Below the pieces are notes generated by a model. The model ran no database searches, was not told the origin of the DNA, and saw nothing but the letters and a program-made list of their open reading frames with translations. 64,000 nucleotides of DNA from Isoptericola sp. AK164. GTDB lineage: Bacteria > Actinomycetota > Actinomycetes > Actinomycetales > Cellulomonadaceae. Made by a program: the position numbers and the translations under genes. This document shows positions 25,406-34,032 of the stretch, in pieces. Location of the stretch: positions 1,984,001 through 2,048,000 of the forward strand of contig NZ_CP119106.1 of NCBI RefSeq assembly GCF_029643425.1, in the 5' to 3' direction. Within the stretch, counting starts at the first letter, position 1. Every line of letters begins with the position of its first letter.

Positions 25406-25573
25406 CTACCCGATACCCCTAGGGGTATCTAGATCGAGATCACCGTCCTCCGCACGCGACTCCGTCTCGCCGGCCTGCCCGGCCACGGGCGAGCAGACGC
25501 CGGTGACCGCGTCGCACACCGCGGCGTCGTCCGCCGTCACGAACGTCAGCGGCCCTGCGGCGCGATCAGGCAT
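25406..25573 (-). CDS. Possible small Cys-pair protein after the FrnE-type gene
   Basis: 55 codons beginning at ATG 25573 inside the last codons of the FrnE-type gene (an 8-bp overlap), which favours coupled translation. It carries a Cys pair, AVCDAVTGVC, in a short strand-like context (PLTFVTADDAAVC), then an acidic tail whose last codons run through the operator palindrome. I know no named family, but a Cys-pair mini-protein beside a thiol oxidoreductase is suggestive. Coding status is uncertain. Confidence 0.45.
   Translation of the reverse strand: MPDRAAGPLTFVTADDAAVCDAVTGVCSPVAGQAGETESRAEDGDLDLDTPRGIG
25413..25428. promoter_or_regulatory. CsoR/CstR-type operator palindrome
   Basis: ATACCCCTAGGGGTAT is a perfect 16-bp palindrome, matching the TACCC-centre-GGGTA form of operators for CsoR-family copper or persulphide repressors. 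It lies 63-78 bp before the rhodanese start, just upstream of a minus-strand TAGGAT hexamer that could be the -10. Confidence 0.6.
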
Positions 25574-26231
25574 CGACCTGCTCCCACGCCTGCGCGATCG
25601 CCTGGCCGTAGGCCTCGGTCGGCACGGCGCCGGGGATCCCGAGCCGGCGGTCCAGCACGGTGAACGGCACGCCGCGAGCACCCAGCGCGATCGCCTCGTC
25701 GTGCTCGGCGCGTACGGCGTCGGCGTAGCGGTCGCCGGCGAGCACGTCGCGGATCTCGGCCTCGGGGATGCCCAGCTCGGTGCCGAGCCGCACCAGCGTG
25801 TCGGCGGCGAACGCCTCCGGGTCGCCGCTGAACAGGGCCGCCTGCATGCCCGTCATGTACTGCCAGCCCACACCGTGCTCGTTGCCCAGGTGCACCAGGC
25901 GCAGCATGTCCAGGGTGTTCTGCACGGGGTGGTTCGGTGCGTAGGCGAGCCCCTCGGCGCGGGCCAGGTCGGCGACCTGGTCCTCCATCTGCCGGGCCTG
26001 CTCGACCGGCAGGCCCTTCTTGGCCGACAGGTAGTCGACGACGGGCGTCGGCTCGGCCGGGAAGTCGGGGTCGAGCTGGAAGGTACGGATCTTCACGTCG
26101 ATGCGGTCGGCCTGGGGCGAGTCCTGGATCGCGGCCTCGAGGCGCGCGTCGCCGATGTAGCACCACGGGCACAGGACGTCGGACCAGACCTCGATCTCGA
26201 GGCGGGTGTCGGTAACGTCGGTAGCAGTCAC
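25566..26231 (-). CDS. DsbA-family oxidoreductase, FrnE type
   Basis: 221 residues, thioredoxin fold with helical insertion. The active site is CPWC (Cys21-Cys24) in EVWSDVLCPWCYIG, typical of FrnE-like cytoplasmic dithiol oxidoreductases rather than exported DsbA (no signal peptide). The cis-Pro loop is GARGVPFTVLD. FrnE proteins are linked to oxidative-stress tolerance in other bacteria. The GTG start 26231 gives a short leader before the first strand; a later start is possible. Downstream on the same strand are the 55-codon Cys-pair frame and the rhodanese lipoprotein, giving a thiol/sulphane-sulphur theme. Confidence 0.9.
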   Translation of the reverse strand: MTATDVTDTRLEIEVWSDVLCPWCYIGDARLEAAIQDSPQADRIDVKIRTFQLDPDFPAEPTPVVDYLSAKKGLPVEQARQMEDQVADLARAEGLAYAPNHPVQNTLDMLRLVHLGNEHGVGWQYMTGMQAALFSGDPEAFAADTLVRLGTELGIPEAEIRDVLAGDRYADAVRAEHDEAIALGARGVPFTVLDRRLGIPGAVPTEAYGQAIAQAWEQVDA

Positions 26232-26401
26232 GGTCCGTACAACTCGTGTCGCATCGATTCATTCCGCGATCGAGCGGCCGGACCGACGAGTTCGCGCCCG
26301 GGTGTGAGGCGCGTCTCATCGCCCCGATTCCGGTGGCGGTCGGCAGACCCAGGCATAGCGTGGGCCAATAAGGAAACCCCACTGAACAAAAGGAGACTGC
26401 C

Positions 26402-27352
26402 ATGCGCGCCTGGCGATTCCACGGCACCCACGAGCCGCTCACCCTCGAGGAGGTGCCGGAGCCCGAGGCCGGGCCCGGCGAGGTGGTCGTCGACATCAAG
26501 GCCGCCGGGGTCTGCCACTCCGACGTCAGCGCCCTGGACGACGAGACGTGGATGCCCCTGTTCCCCCAGCTCCCGGTGACGCCCGGTCACGAGAACGCCG
26601 GCGTCATCAGCCAGGTCGGCCCCGGCATGGAGCACTGGACGGTGGGCGACCGCGTCGGCCTTTCGCCGCTCACGGGCGACGGGTTCGCCCTCGGGTACGG
26701 CACGTGGGACGGCGGGTTCGGCGAGAAGCTGCGCGCCACCGACGAGAACCTGGTCCGGCTCCCGGACGAGGTCAGCTTCGAGATGGGCGCCATGGCCACC
26801 GACGCCGGCCTGACCTCGTACCACGCGATCGTCACCGCCGGTGGGCTCGAGCCCGGGATGCGGGTCGGCGTCATCGGACTCGGCGGCCTGGGCTACATCG
26901 GCGCCCGCGTCGGCGTCCTCAAGGGGGCCGAGGTCTACGGCGCGGACATCAGCGCCGGTGCCCGCGAGCTCGCCGACGAGATCGGCCTGGCCGGGGTCGC
27001 CGAGTCCATCGAGGAGTTCGCGGACAAGAAGCTCGACCTCATCGTCGACTACGCCGGGTTCGGCACCACCACGACCGGAGCGCTGAACACGCTGGCCGAG
27101 TTCGGCACCTTCGTCCAGGTCGGCATGGGCAAGCTGGAGTTCGAGATCAGCACCTACCCGATCATCATCAACCAGCTGACGATCAAGGGCTCGAAGTCCG
27201 GCACCAAGCAGGACCTCGTCGAGCTCTACGACCTCATGCGGTCCGGCGACCTCAACCCGCCGGTCAACCACCTCACCCACGACGAGATCCCCGGGGCCAT
27301 CGACCGGCTCCGCGAGGGCGGCGTCGTCGGTCGGCTCATCGCCACCTACTGA
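26402..27352 (+). CDS. Zinc-type alcohol dehydrogenase (medium-chain family)
   Basis: 316 residues. Catalytic zinc ligands are visible at Cys38 (GVCHSD) and His63-Glu64 (PGHENAG), and the third position is in MATDAGLTSYHA (Asp134 region). The NAD(P) Rossmann motif is GVIGLGGLGYIG (about 157-168). The four-Cys structural zinc lobe of classical ADHs is absent and the protein is about 30 residues short, so it is a compact member; substrate unknown. ATG 26402 follows AAAAGGAG. A TAGCGT -10 is likely at 26356-26361. A strong hairpin follows the gene. Confidence 0.88.
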   Translation: MRAWRFHGTHEPLTLEEVPEPEAGPGEVVVDIKAAGVCHSDVSALDDETWMPLFPQLPVTPGHENAGVISQVGPGMEHWTVGDRVGLSPLTGDGFALGYGTWDGGFGEKLRATDENLVRLPDEVSFEMGAMATDAGLTSYHAIVTAGGLEPGMRVGVIGLGGLGYIGARVGVLKGAEVYGADISAGARELADEIGLAGVAESIEEFADKKLDLIVDYAGFGTTTTGALNTLAEFGTFVQVGMGKLEFEISTYPIIINQLTIKGSKSGTKQDLVELYDLMRSGDLNPPVNHLTHDEIPGAIDRLREGGVVGRLIATY

Positions 27353-27362
27353 CGACACGGGT

Positions 27363-27404
27363 CGCGCCCCTGCCGGACGGCGTCGGAGGTCCGGCGGGGG
27401 CGCG
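27363..27404 (+). terminator. Strong hairpin terminator after the alcohol dehydrogenase
   Basis: Sixteen-base arms, 27363-27378 and 27389-27404, pair with one G-T wobble around a 10-nt loop, 10 nt after the stop codon. Confidence 0.7.
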
Positions 27405-27459
27405 TCGCCGTCCCTCCCGGGGTCCGACGGCGGCACGCGGTGTGGCATCATGCCTAATC

Positions 27460-28371
27460 ATGACTGGATCAGCGCCGCCCCAGCCGATCTCCCCCACCCG
27501 TGCATTCCTCCTGGGCGCAGGCGCCGCCGTCGTCAGTCTGCTTCCCTGGATCCTGGCCGGATGGCAGCCGTCGTGGCCGACCTACCCGAACACGCCCGAC
27601 CTCTTCGTCCACACGTTCCTGCCGTTCTCGCCGGACCTCCTCGCGCTCATGCTCGGGGTCGTCGTCCTGCCCGGCGCGATCGTCGGCGTCGCCCTCCGCC
27701 GTCGCGCCACAGCGATCCCGGGGCGCGTGGACGCCGCCGCGACCGCCGGACTGGTCCTGGTCATCGCCGGCGCGGCACTGCAGAGCGTCGCGGTGACGGC
27801 GCCGAGGCTCCGACCGGAGACGTCCGGTCTGCTCGATGTCGCCGTCGGCCTGGCTGCCGTCGCGGTCGCGCTCGCGATCTCCGTCCTCGTCTCCCGAGTA
27901 CTGGCCCGCCGCACCGTGCCGGCCGCCACCGTCGCCGCCGCCGCTGGTGCCGCGGCTGCCGGGTACTGGCTCGAGAGCGTCCTGCACATCCCGTGGGTCT
28001 GGGGGCTTCAGCTACCGGACGAAGTCGTCGTCACGCTCGCCCTCATCACGCAGATCGTCCCCGCCGTCCTCCTCGGAGCCGCCCTGGCGTGGTGCGGCTG
28101 GACGCCCCGACGTCGGCTCTGGGCCTGGACGGTCGCCCTGCTGATCGTCTGGGTCGGTCAAGCCGTCCTGGACACGACGACGTACTGGTTCGTCACCACG
28201 CGGTCGATGGGTTCCTCGAGCCCCGCGCAGTACGTCGGCGTCGCCCTGGACGGCCTGGTCTGGAGCCTGCCGTACGCCGTCGCAGCGGTCCTGGTCGGTA
28301 TCGTCGGCCGCCTCGTCCTACCCCGCCTCCAGCGCTACCGCGAGAAGGACGCCACCGCGCCGACGGCGTGA
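27460..28371 (+). CDS. Multi-pass membrane protein, unrecognised
   Basis: 303 residues with about eight hydrophobic helices (for example AFLLGAGAAVVSLLPWILAG near the start, LVLVIAGAALQSVAV, AWTVALLIVWVGQAVLD, LPYAVAAVLVGIVGRLVL). A soluble loop with WPTYPNTPDLFVHTF lies after helix 1. No transporter signature or catalytic motif is recognised. ATG 27460 is the start; the 3' end overlaps the convergent DUF6580 gene by 37 bp. Confidence 0.7.
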   Translation: MTGSAPPQPISPTRAFLLGAGAAVVSLLPWILAGWQPSWPTYPNTPDLFVHTFLPFSPDLLALMLGVVVLPGAIVGVALRRRATAIPGRVDAAATAGLVLVIAGAALQSVAVTAPRLRPETSGLLDVAVGLAAVAVALAISVLVSRVLARRTVPAATVAAAAGAAAAGYWLESVLHIPWVWGLQLPDEVVVTLALITQIVPAVLLGAALAWCGWTPRRRLWAWTVALLIVWVGQAVLDTTTYWFVTTRSMGSSSPAQYVGVALDGLVWSLPYAVAAVLVGIVGRLVLPRLQRYREKDATAPTA

Positions 28372-28949
28372 GCCCGCTCGAGCCGCTCCACCAGCGCCAC
28401 GACGGCGGCGGCGACCGGCACGAGCACGAGGTTGCCGAGCAGCATGGGACGCAGGAACGGCAGCCCCGCCACGTAGCTGGCCAGCAGCCCGTCCAGACCC
28501 GCCGGGTAGAAGGTGCCGCGGCCCTGCAGCCAGACACCGAAGTTCGTCCAGAGGTAGAACACCAGCGAGGAGCCGACGCCGAACCCGAGCGCGGCCACGA
28601 CCCGGCGACCGCCGCTCGACCGGCGGGTCCACCAGGCGCCGACGCCGATCGCGGCCCACGCGGTCCACGTGAACAGCAGGATCGCGGAGTTGGTCAGCAG
28701 CACGTCGCTGATCGCGACCACGACGAGCGGCGCGAGCATCGCCAGACGGTGCCGCAGCAGACCGGCCGCCGCGAACGCGGCCGCCGTGGACAGCTCCAGG
28801 TTCGGCGGGGCGCCCAGGTCGTCCTTGACGACCCGCCACACGATCGCCGCCACGACGAGCAGCACGGCGACGGCGGGCCGCCACCAGCGCTCGCCGAGCT
28901 CGCGCAGGCCCAGGTCCGGCGTCGTGCCGTCGGCAGGTGCGTGGCTCAT
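28335..28949 (-). CDS. DUF6580 family membrane protein (ECF S-component-like)
   Basis: 204 residues with about six membrane helices. The segments VVVAISDVLLTNSAILLF, SSLVFYLWTNFGVWL and SYVAGLPFLRPMLLGNLVL are typical of DUF6580, annotated as a putative transport protein resembling substrate-binding S components of ECF vitamin transporters. The start overlaps the stop of the DUF4430 lipoprotein gene (ATGA), so the pair is made together. No ATPase or T component is encoded nearby, so it would have to share a distant energising module. Substrate unknown. Confidence 0.75.
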   Translation of the reverse strand: MSHAPADGTTPDLGLRELGERWWRPAVAVLLVVAAIVWRVVKDDLGAPPNLELSTAAAFAAAGLLRHRLAMLAPLVVVAISDVLLTNSAILLFTWTAWAAIGVGAWWTRRSSGGRRVVAALGFGVGSSLVFYLWTNFGVWLQGRGTFYPAGLDGLLASYVAGLPFLRPMLLGNLVLVPVAAAVVALVERLERAHAVGAVASFSR

Positions 28950-29407
28950 TCCTCGATCTCCTCGAGCTTCCACTGGATCTCCTGACCGTCCTCGGTCTCC
29001 AGCGAGCCGGCACCGACCTGGGCCATCTCGCCGTCGACGGACAGCGCCCAGAACTCGTCCTCGTCCGCCGCGTGGCCCTGGATCCCGGTCACGTAGGCCA
29101 TGTCGCCCTCGCCGGTCACCTCCGCCTCGGGGTCGGCCTCGAGCAGCAGGTCCAGGGCGGTCTCCCCGTCCTGGCCGGGGTAGGTGAGCTCGGTGACGTC
29201 CTCGGACGACTCCTCGGCGTCCTCCGCGTCAGCGGAGTCCTCGGCGTCGGACGTCTCCTGCGTGGCGGTGACGGAGGCCGAGGTGTCCGCGGGGTCGGCG
29301 GCGGGAGTGTCGTCCTGCCCGCAGGCGGCCAGCAGGCCGACCGACAGAGCACCGGCCGCAGCGGCGGAGAGCAGGCGGGTCGACGTCGTACGCATCACGA
29401 TCTTCAC
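28946..29407 (-). CDS. DUF4430 lipoprotein
   Basis: 153 residues: signal peptide with lipobox LLAAC (Cys29), an acidic/Ser linker (about 40-80), then a DUF4430 domain (ALDLLLEADPEAEV; VTGIQGHAADEDEFWALSVD; GQEIQWKLEEIE), the fold related to the beta domain of transcobalamin/intrinsic factor. It may bind a small ligand outside the cell and pass it to the co-encoded DUF6580 protein. The GTG start at 29407 is chosen since TAGGCT lies exactly 7 nt upstream (leaderless pattern); ATG 29395 is the alternative. Confidence 0.78.
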   Translation of the reverse strand: MKIVMRTTSTRLLSAAAAGALSVGLLAACGQDDTPAADPADTSASVTATQETSDAEDSADAEDAEESSEDVTELTYPGQDGETALDLLLEADPEAEVTGEGDMAYVTGIQGHAADEDEFWALSVDGEMAQVGAGSLETEDGQEIQWKLEEIEE

Positions 29408-29531
29408 GTCCACGAGCCTAGCCCGCGCCCCCCGCTCTTCCCTGCCCCGTGCCGCCATCCGGACGGCTCGCGGGTGTCCGGACCCCCGCTGTGGTGGACC
29501 TCACGGTGCGCGCCCGTCGATGATGGGCCAC

Positions 29532-30557
29532 GTGACCCGATGGTTCAGCGCACCCGACGCCCGCACCTGGAACGCGCCGACGACGCACGACAGCCCGCGC
29601 GACTTCCACCGCACGCTGCCCGGCTACTCCCCCACGCCGCTGGTCGAGCTCCCCGAGCTCGCTACCGAGCTCGGGGTGGGTCGCTTGTTCGTCAAGGACG
29701 AGTCGTCCCGGCTCGGACTGCCCGCCTTCAAGATCCTCGGCGCCTCGTGGGCCTGTCGGCAGGTGCTGGAACGGCAGCCGGGCGCGGAGCTCGTCACGGC
29801 GACCGACGGCAACCACGGCCGGGCCGTGGCCCGCACGGCCCACCAGCTCGGCGTCCCCGCGACGGTCTTCGTGCCCGACGTCATGGAGCAGGCGACCCAG
29901 GCAGCCATCGAGGCCGAGGGGGCAAGCGTCGTGCGGCTCGACGTCGGGTACGACGACGCGGTCCGGGCCGCAGCGGACTACGCGGACGCCGCCGACACCC
30001 GGGCGCTGGTGCAGGACACCGCCTGGGAGGGCTACACCGACGTCCCCGCCTGGATCGTCGACGGCTACGGCACCCTGCTGGAGGAGGTCGACGAGCAGCT
30101 GGGCCGTGCACCGGACCTCGTCGCCGTGCCGGTGGGCGTCGGCTCGCTCGCCGAGGCCGTGGTGCGCCACTACCGGCGGCCGGACGCCCCGCACCCGAGC
30201 GTGCTGTCCGTCGAGCCCGACACCGCGGCCTGCACGCTGGAGAGCCTCGCCGCGCACGAGTCCGTGACCGTCCCGACGGGCTCGACGGTGATGGCGGGCC
30301 TGAACTGCGGCACCGTCTCCAGCACCGCCTGGCCCGTGCTGCACGCCGGCTGCGACGCCGCCGTCTCCGTCGGCGACGACGAGGCCGAGCGGGCCGTGGC
30401 CGACCTCGCGGGGCTCGGCGTCTCGTCCGGTCCCAGCGGTGCCGCCACCCTCGCCGGGGTCCGCGCCGCGCTGTCCGAGCCGGAGCGCCGCGACGCGCTC
30501 GACCTGCCGACGCACCCCGTCGTCGTCCTGCTCAGCACCGAGGGAGCCCCGGCATGA
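29532..30557 (+). CDS. Diaminopropionate ammonia-lyase-like PLP enzyme
   Basis: 341 residues, fold-type II PLP enzyme. The start WFSAPDARTW and DFHRTLPGYSPTPLVELP, the Schiff-base Lys67 in LGLPAFKILGASWA and the phosphate/substrate loop TATDGNHGRAVA closely follow diaminopropionate ammonia-lyase (deaminates 2,3-diaminopropionate to pyruvate) more than threonine dehydratase. Specificity is inferred. The GTG start 29532 lies 7 nt after GATGAT; ATG 29520 or 29523, a few codons upstream, is equally possible. The 3' end overlaps the amidohydrolase start by 4 nt, a coupled two-gene operon. Confidence 0.8.
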   Translation: MTRWFSAPDARTWNAPTTHDSPRDFHRTLPGYSPTPLVELPELATELGVGRLFVKDESSRLGLPAFKILGASWACRQVLERQPGAELVTATDGNHGRAVARTAHQLGVPATVFVPDVMEQATQAAIEAEGASVVRLDVGYDDAVRAAADYADAADTRALVQDTAWEGYTDVPAWIVDGYGTLLEEVDEQLGRAPDLVAVPVGVGSLAEAVVRHYRRPDAPHPSVLSVEPDTAACTLESLAAHESVTVPTGSTVMAGLNCGTVSSTAWPVLHAGCDAAVSVGDDEAERAVADLAGLGVSSGPSGAATLAGVRAALSEPERRDALDLPTHPVVVLLSTEGAPA

Positions 30558-31765
30558 CCGCGAGCGCCAGCGGCCCGGCCACCCCCGGCCCGGGCGACGT
30601 GCCCGCGGCGCTCGTCGAGCGGGCCCGGGCCTGGCGTCACGACCTGCACCGCATCCCCGAGACGGCCTTCGACGAGTACGCCACCGCCGACTACGCCGCC
30701 CGCGTGCTCGACGGGCTCGGGTACGACGTCGTCACCGGCGTGGGCGGCACCGGGGTCGTCGCCTCGCTGACGCGCGGGTCGGCGACGCGGACCGTGGGGC
30801 TGCGCTCCGAGCTCGACGGGTTGCCGATCACCGAGGCGAGCGGCGTCGAGTACGCCTCGACCCATCCGGGCGCGATGCACGCCTGCGGCCACGACGGGCA
30901 CCTGGCGATGCTGCTGGGTGCTGCCGCGCTGCTCGCCGAGGACGGCGGGTTCGACGGCACCGTCCGGGTGATCCTGCAGCCGGCGGAGGAACCCGGGCGC
31001 GGGGCGCGGGCGATGCTCGAGGACGGGCTGTTCATGCGGTTCGGCGTCGAGAGGCTGTTCGGGATCCACAACATCCCGGGCCTGCCCGCCGGGACCCTGC
31101 ACACCCGCCCCGGACCGATCATGGCCGGCGAGGACAACTTCACCATCGCGGTCCGCGGACGCGGGGGCCACGCCTCGGCACCGCACCTGGTGGTCGACGC
31201 GCTCGTGGTGGCCGCCGAGATCGTCGTCGCGCTGCAGCACGTCGTGGCACGCAGCGTCGACCCCGTGCACACCGCCGTGCTGTCCTGCACCGACCTGCGC
31301 ACCGACGGGGCGCGCAACGCCATCCCGACGCACGCCACGATCACCGGCGACACCCGCAGCTTCGACCCGGACGTCAGCGCCCTGCTGGAGCGCCGCATCC
31401 TGGAGATCAGCCAGGGCGTCGCCGCCGCCCACGGCGCCGCGGTCGACGTCGAGTACACCCACGAGTTCGAGCCGACCGTGAACGACGCCGACGCCGTCAC
31501 GCTGGCCGGGCGCGCGGCGCGGCGGGCCCTCGGCGTCGAGCAGGTCGACGTGGCCGCCGCGCCGATCATGGGCAGCGAGGACTTCGGGGTGCTGGCCCGC
31601 CACGTACCGGCGTGCCTGGTGTTCCTCGGCAACGGCACTGCGCCCGGCGCGGGCGGGGTGCCGCTGCACAGCGCCGACTACGCGTTCAACGACGACGTGC
31701 TGGCCGCCGGCATCGCCTTCTACCGCGAGGCCGTCGTCGAGAGCCTGGCCGCACCGACCCCTTAG
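30554..31765 (+). CDS. M20 family amidohydrolase/peptidase
   Basis: 403 residues, a zinc-dependent M20D amidohydrolase. Metal ligands are seen in MHACGHDGHLAMLLG (His109-His116 region), QPAEEPGRGA, GIHNIPG and the C-terminal MGSEDFGVL. The lid/dimerisation domain starts near FTIAVRGRGGHASAPH. Relatives remove acyl groups from amino acids (hippurate, N-acetyl-amino acids). Translated in coupling (ATGA) with the ammonia-lyase-like enzyme, it may release the amino acid that the lyase then deaminates. Its stop overlaps the convergent parE stop region. Confidence 0.9.
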   Translation: MTASASGPATPGPGDVPAALVERARAWRHDLHRIPETAFDEYATADYAARVLDGLGYDVVTGVGGTGVVASLTRGSATRTVGLRSELDGLPITEASGVEYASTHPGAMHACGHDGHLAMLLGAAALLAEDGGFDGTVRVILQPAEEPGRGARAMLEDGLFMRFGVERLFGIHNIPGLPAGTLHTRPGPIMAGEDNFTIAVRGRGGHASAPHLVVDALVVAAEIVVALQHVVARSVDPVHTAVLSCTDLRTDGARNAIPTHATITGDTRSFDPDVSALLERRILEISQGVAAAHGAAVDVEYTHEFEPTVNDADAVTLAGRAARRALGVEQVDVAAAPIMGSEDFGVLARHVPACLVFLGNGTAPGAGGVPLHSADYAFNDDVLAAGIAFYREAVVESLAAPTP

Positions 31766-33888
31766 GCGTCGATCTGGGCGCGGTCCAGGGCATTCGCCCC
31801 GGCGACGATGAACTCCTTGCGCGGCGCGACGTCGGACCCCATGAGCAGGTCGAAGACGCGCTCGGCGGCCTCGGCGTGCTCCACGGTCACCCGGCGCAGC
31901 GTGCGGTGGCGCGGGTCCATCGTCGTCTCGGCGAGCTGGTCGGCGTCCATCTCGCCCAGACCCTTGTACCGCTGGATGTCGTCCTTGTAGCGGCGGCCGG
32001 CCTTGTCGAGCTTCTTCAGCGTCGCGTTGAGCTCGGCCTCGGAGTAGGTGTACAGGTACTCGCCCTTGCGGCGGCCCGAGCCGAGCACCTCGATCCGGTG
32101 CAGCGGCGGCACGGCGGCGAAGACGCGGCCCTCGGTGAGCAGCGGGCGCATGTACCGGTAGAACAGCGTCAGCAGCAGCGTGCGGATGTGCGCGCCGTCG
32201 ACGTCGGCGTCGGTCATCAGCACGACCTTGCCGTACCGCGCGGCGTCCAGGTCGAACGAGCGACCCGACCCGGCGCCGAGCACCTGGATGATCGCGGCGC
32301 ACTCGACGTTGCGCAGCATGTCGCTGATCGACGCCTTCTGGACGTTGAGGATCTTGCCGCGGATCGGCAGCAGCGCCTGGAAGTCCGACGAGCGGGCCAG
32401 CTTGGCCGTGCCGAGGGCGCTGTCGCCCTCGACGATGAACAGCTCGGAGCGCTCGACGTCGTCGCTGCGGCAGTCGGCGAGCTTGGCCGGCAGCGAGGAG
32501 GACTCCAGGGCGTTCTTGCGCCGCGAGATCTCCTTCTGCTTCCGGGCGGTGACCCGCGCGCGCATCTCGGCGACGACCTTGTCCAGCAGCAGCGCGGACT
32601 GCGCCTTGTCGTCGCGCTTGGTCGACGTCAGCAGCGCCTTGAGCTCGTTCTCCACCACGCGCGAGACGATCTGGCGCACCGGCGCGGTGCCGAGGACCTC
32701 CTTGGTCTGGCCCTCGAACTGCGGCTCGGCCAGGCGCACGGTGACCACGGCCGTCATGCCGGCCATCGCGTCGTCCTTCTCGATGCGCTCGGCGGAGTCC
32801 TTCGTGGAGACCTTCAGCCGGCGGGCGTTCGCCTCGACCTGCTTGCGGATGGTCTTGAGCAGCCCCTGCTCGAACCCGGTGCGGTGCGAGCCGCCCTTGG
32901 GCGTGGCGATGATGTTGACGAAGGTGCGCAGCTCGGTCTCGTAGCCGACGCCCCACCGCAGCGCGACGTCGACCTCGCAGTCGCGCTTGACCTCCTGGGA
33001 GGTCATGTGGCCCTTGGAGTCCAGGACGGGCACCGTCTCGGTGAAGGAGCCCGAGCCCTGCAACCGCCACGTCGAGGTGACGGGGGTGTCGGGCGCGAGG
33101 AACTCCACGAAGTCCACGGCGCCGCCGGAGTGCTGGAAGACCTCCTCGTGCGGGCCGGACTCCCCCGGCGTGCCCGGCAGGCCGCGCTCGTCGCGCACGG
33201 TGATCTGCAGGCCCGGCACGAGGAACGTCGTCTGGCGCGCCCGCGTGACCAGCTCGTCGTAGGAGAACACCGCCGACTTCGGGAAGATCTGCCGGTCGGC
33301 CCAGTAGCGCACGCGGGTGCCGGTGCGCTTGCGCGGCGCCTTGCCCACGACCTCGAGCTCGGAGTGGTCGACGAACGGCTCGAACGGGGCCTCCGGCGTC
33401 GGACCGGTGGCCGGGTCCGCGAACGTGCCGGGCTCACCGCGGTGGAACCGCATGCCGTAGGTCTTGCCGCCGCGGTCGACCTCGACGTCGAGGCGCGAGG
33501 ACAGGGCGTTGACGACCGAGGCGCCCACGCCGTGCAGGCCGCCGGAGGCCGTGTACGAGCCGCCGCCGAACTTGCCGCCGGCGTGCAGCTTGGTGAAGAC
33601 CACCTCGACGCCGGACAGGCCCGTCTTGGGCTCGGCGTCCACGGGGATGCCGCGGCCGTCGTCCTCGACGGTCACCGAGGAGTCGAGGTGCAGGACGACG
33701 CGGATCGCGGTGGCGTGGCCGCCGAGCGCCTCGTCGACGGAGTTGTCGATGATCTCCCACAGGCAGTGCATCAGGCCGCGGGAGTCGGTGGACCCGATGT
33801 ACATGCCGGGTCGCTTGCGGACCGCCTCGAGGCCCTCGAGGACGGAGAGATGGCGTGCGGTGTAACCGGACTCGGACGTGGCTGTCAC
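31762..33888 (-). CDS. parE: DNA topoisomerase IV subunit B
   Basis: 708 residues, ATPase subunit of topoisomerase IV, partner of ParC at 7-9.5 kb. Motifs: LSVLEGLEAVRKRPGMYIGST, read as LEAVRKRPGMYIG; Bergerat ATP site EIIDNSVDEALGG and DDGRGIPV; lid GGGSYTASGGLHGVGASVV around residue 120; TOPRIM region FIVEGDSALGTAKLAR and MTDADVDGAHIRTL. EGDSALG is the form I associate with actinobacterial ParE, against EGDSAGG in GyrB. GTG 33888 is preferred: TACCCT lies 7 nt upstream (leaderless pattern); GTG 33894 is the alternative. It is not adjacent to parC (22 kb away, other strand). Confidence 0.92.
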   Translation of the reverse strand: MTATSESGYTARHLSVLEGLEAVRKRPGMYIGSTDSRGLMHCLWEIIDNSVDEALGGHATAIRVVLHLDSSVTVEDDGRGIPVDAEPKTGLSGVEVVFTKLHAGGKFGGGSYTASGGLHGVGASVVNALSSRLDVEVDRGGKTYGMRFHRGEPGTFADPATGPTPEAPFEPFVDHSELEVVGKAPRKRTGTRVRYWADRQIFPKSAVFSYDELVTRARQTTFLVPGLQITVRDERGLPGTPGESGPHEEVFQHSGGAVDFVEFLAPDTPVTSTWRLQGSGSFTETVPVLDSKGHMTSQEVKRDCEVDVALRWGVGYETELRTFVNIIATPKGGSHRTGFEQGLLKTIRKQVEANARRLKVSTKDSAERIEKDDAMAGMTAVVTVRLAEPQFEGQTKEVLGTAPVRQIVSRVVENELKALLTSTKRDDKAQSALLLDKVVAEMRARVTARKQKEISRRKNALESSSLPAKLADCRSDDVERSELFIVEGDSALGTAKLARSSDFQALLPIRGKILNVQKASISDMLRNVECAAIIQVLGAGSGRSFDLDAARYGKVVLMTDADVDGAHIRTLLLTLFYRYMRPLLTEGRVFAAVPPLHRIEVLGSGRRKGEYLYTYSEAELNATLKKLDKAGRRYKDDIQRYKGLGEMDADQLAETTMDPRHRTLRRVTVEHAEAAERVFDLLMGSDVAPRKEFIVAGANALDRAQIDA

Positions 33889-34032
33889 GCGCACGAGGGT
33901 AGCCGAGGCCGCTGACAGCGCCGCCCAGGCGCCCCGCAGGAGCCCGCGATCGTGACCCGAACCGCGATTCGCCGGGAGCGAACCGGGCCCCCGTCCGGGA
34001 AGAATTCACGGGCGAGATGGTTTGATGGTGGC

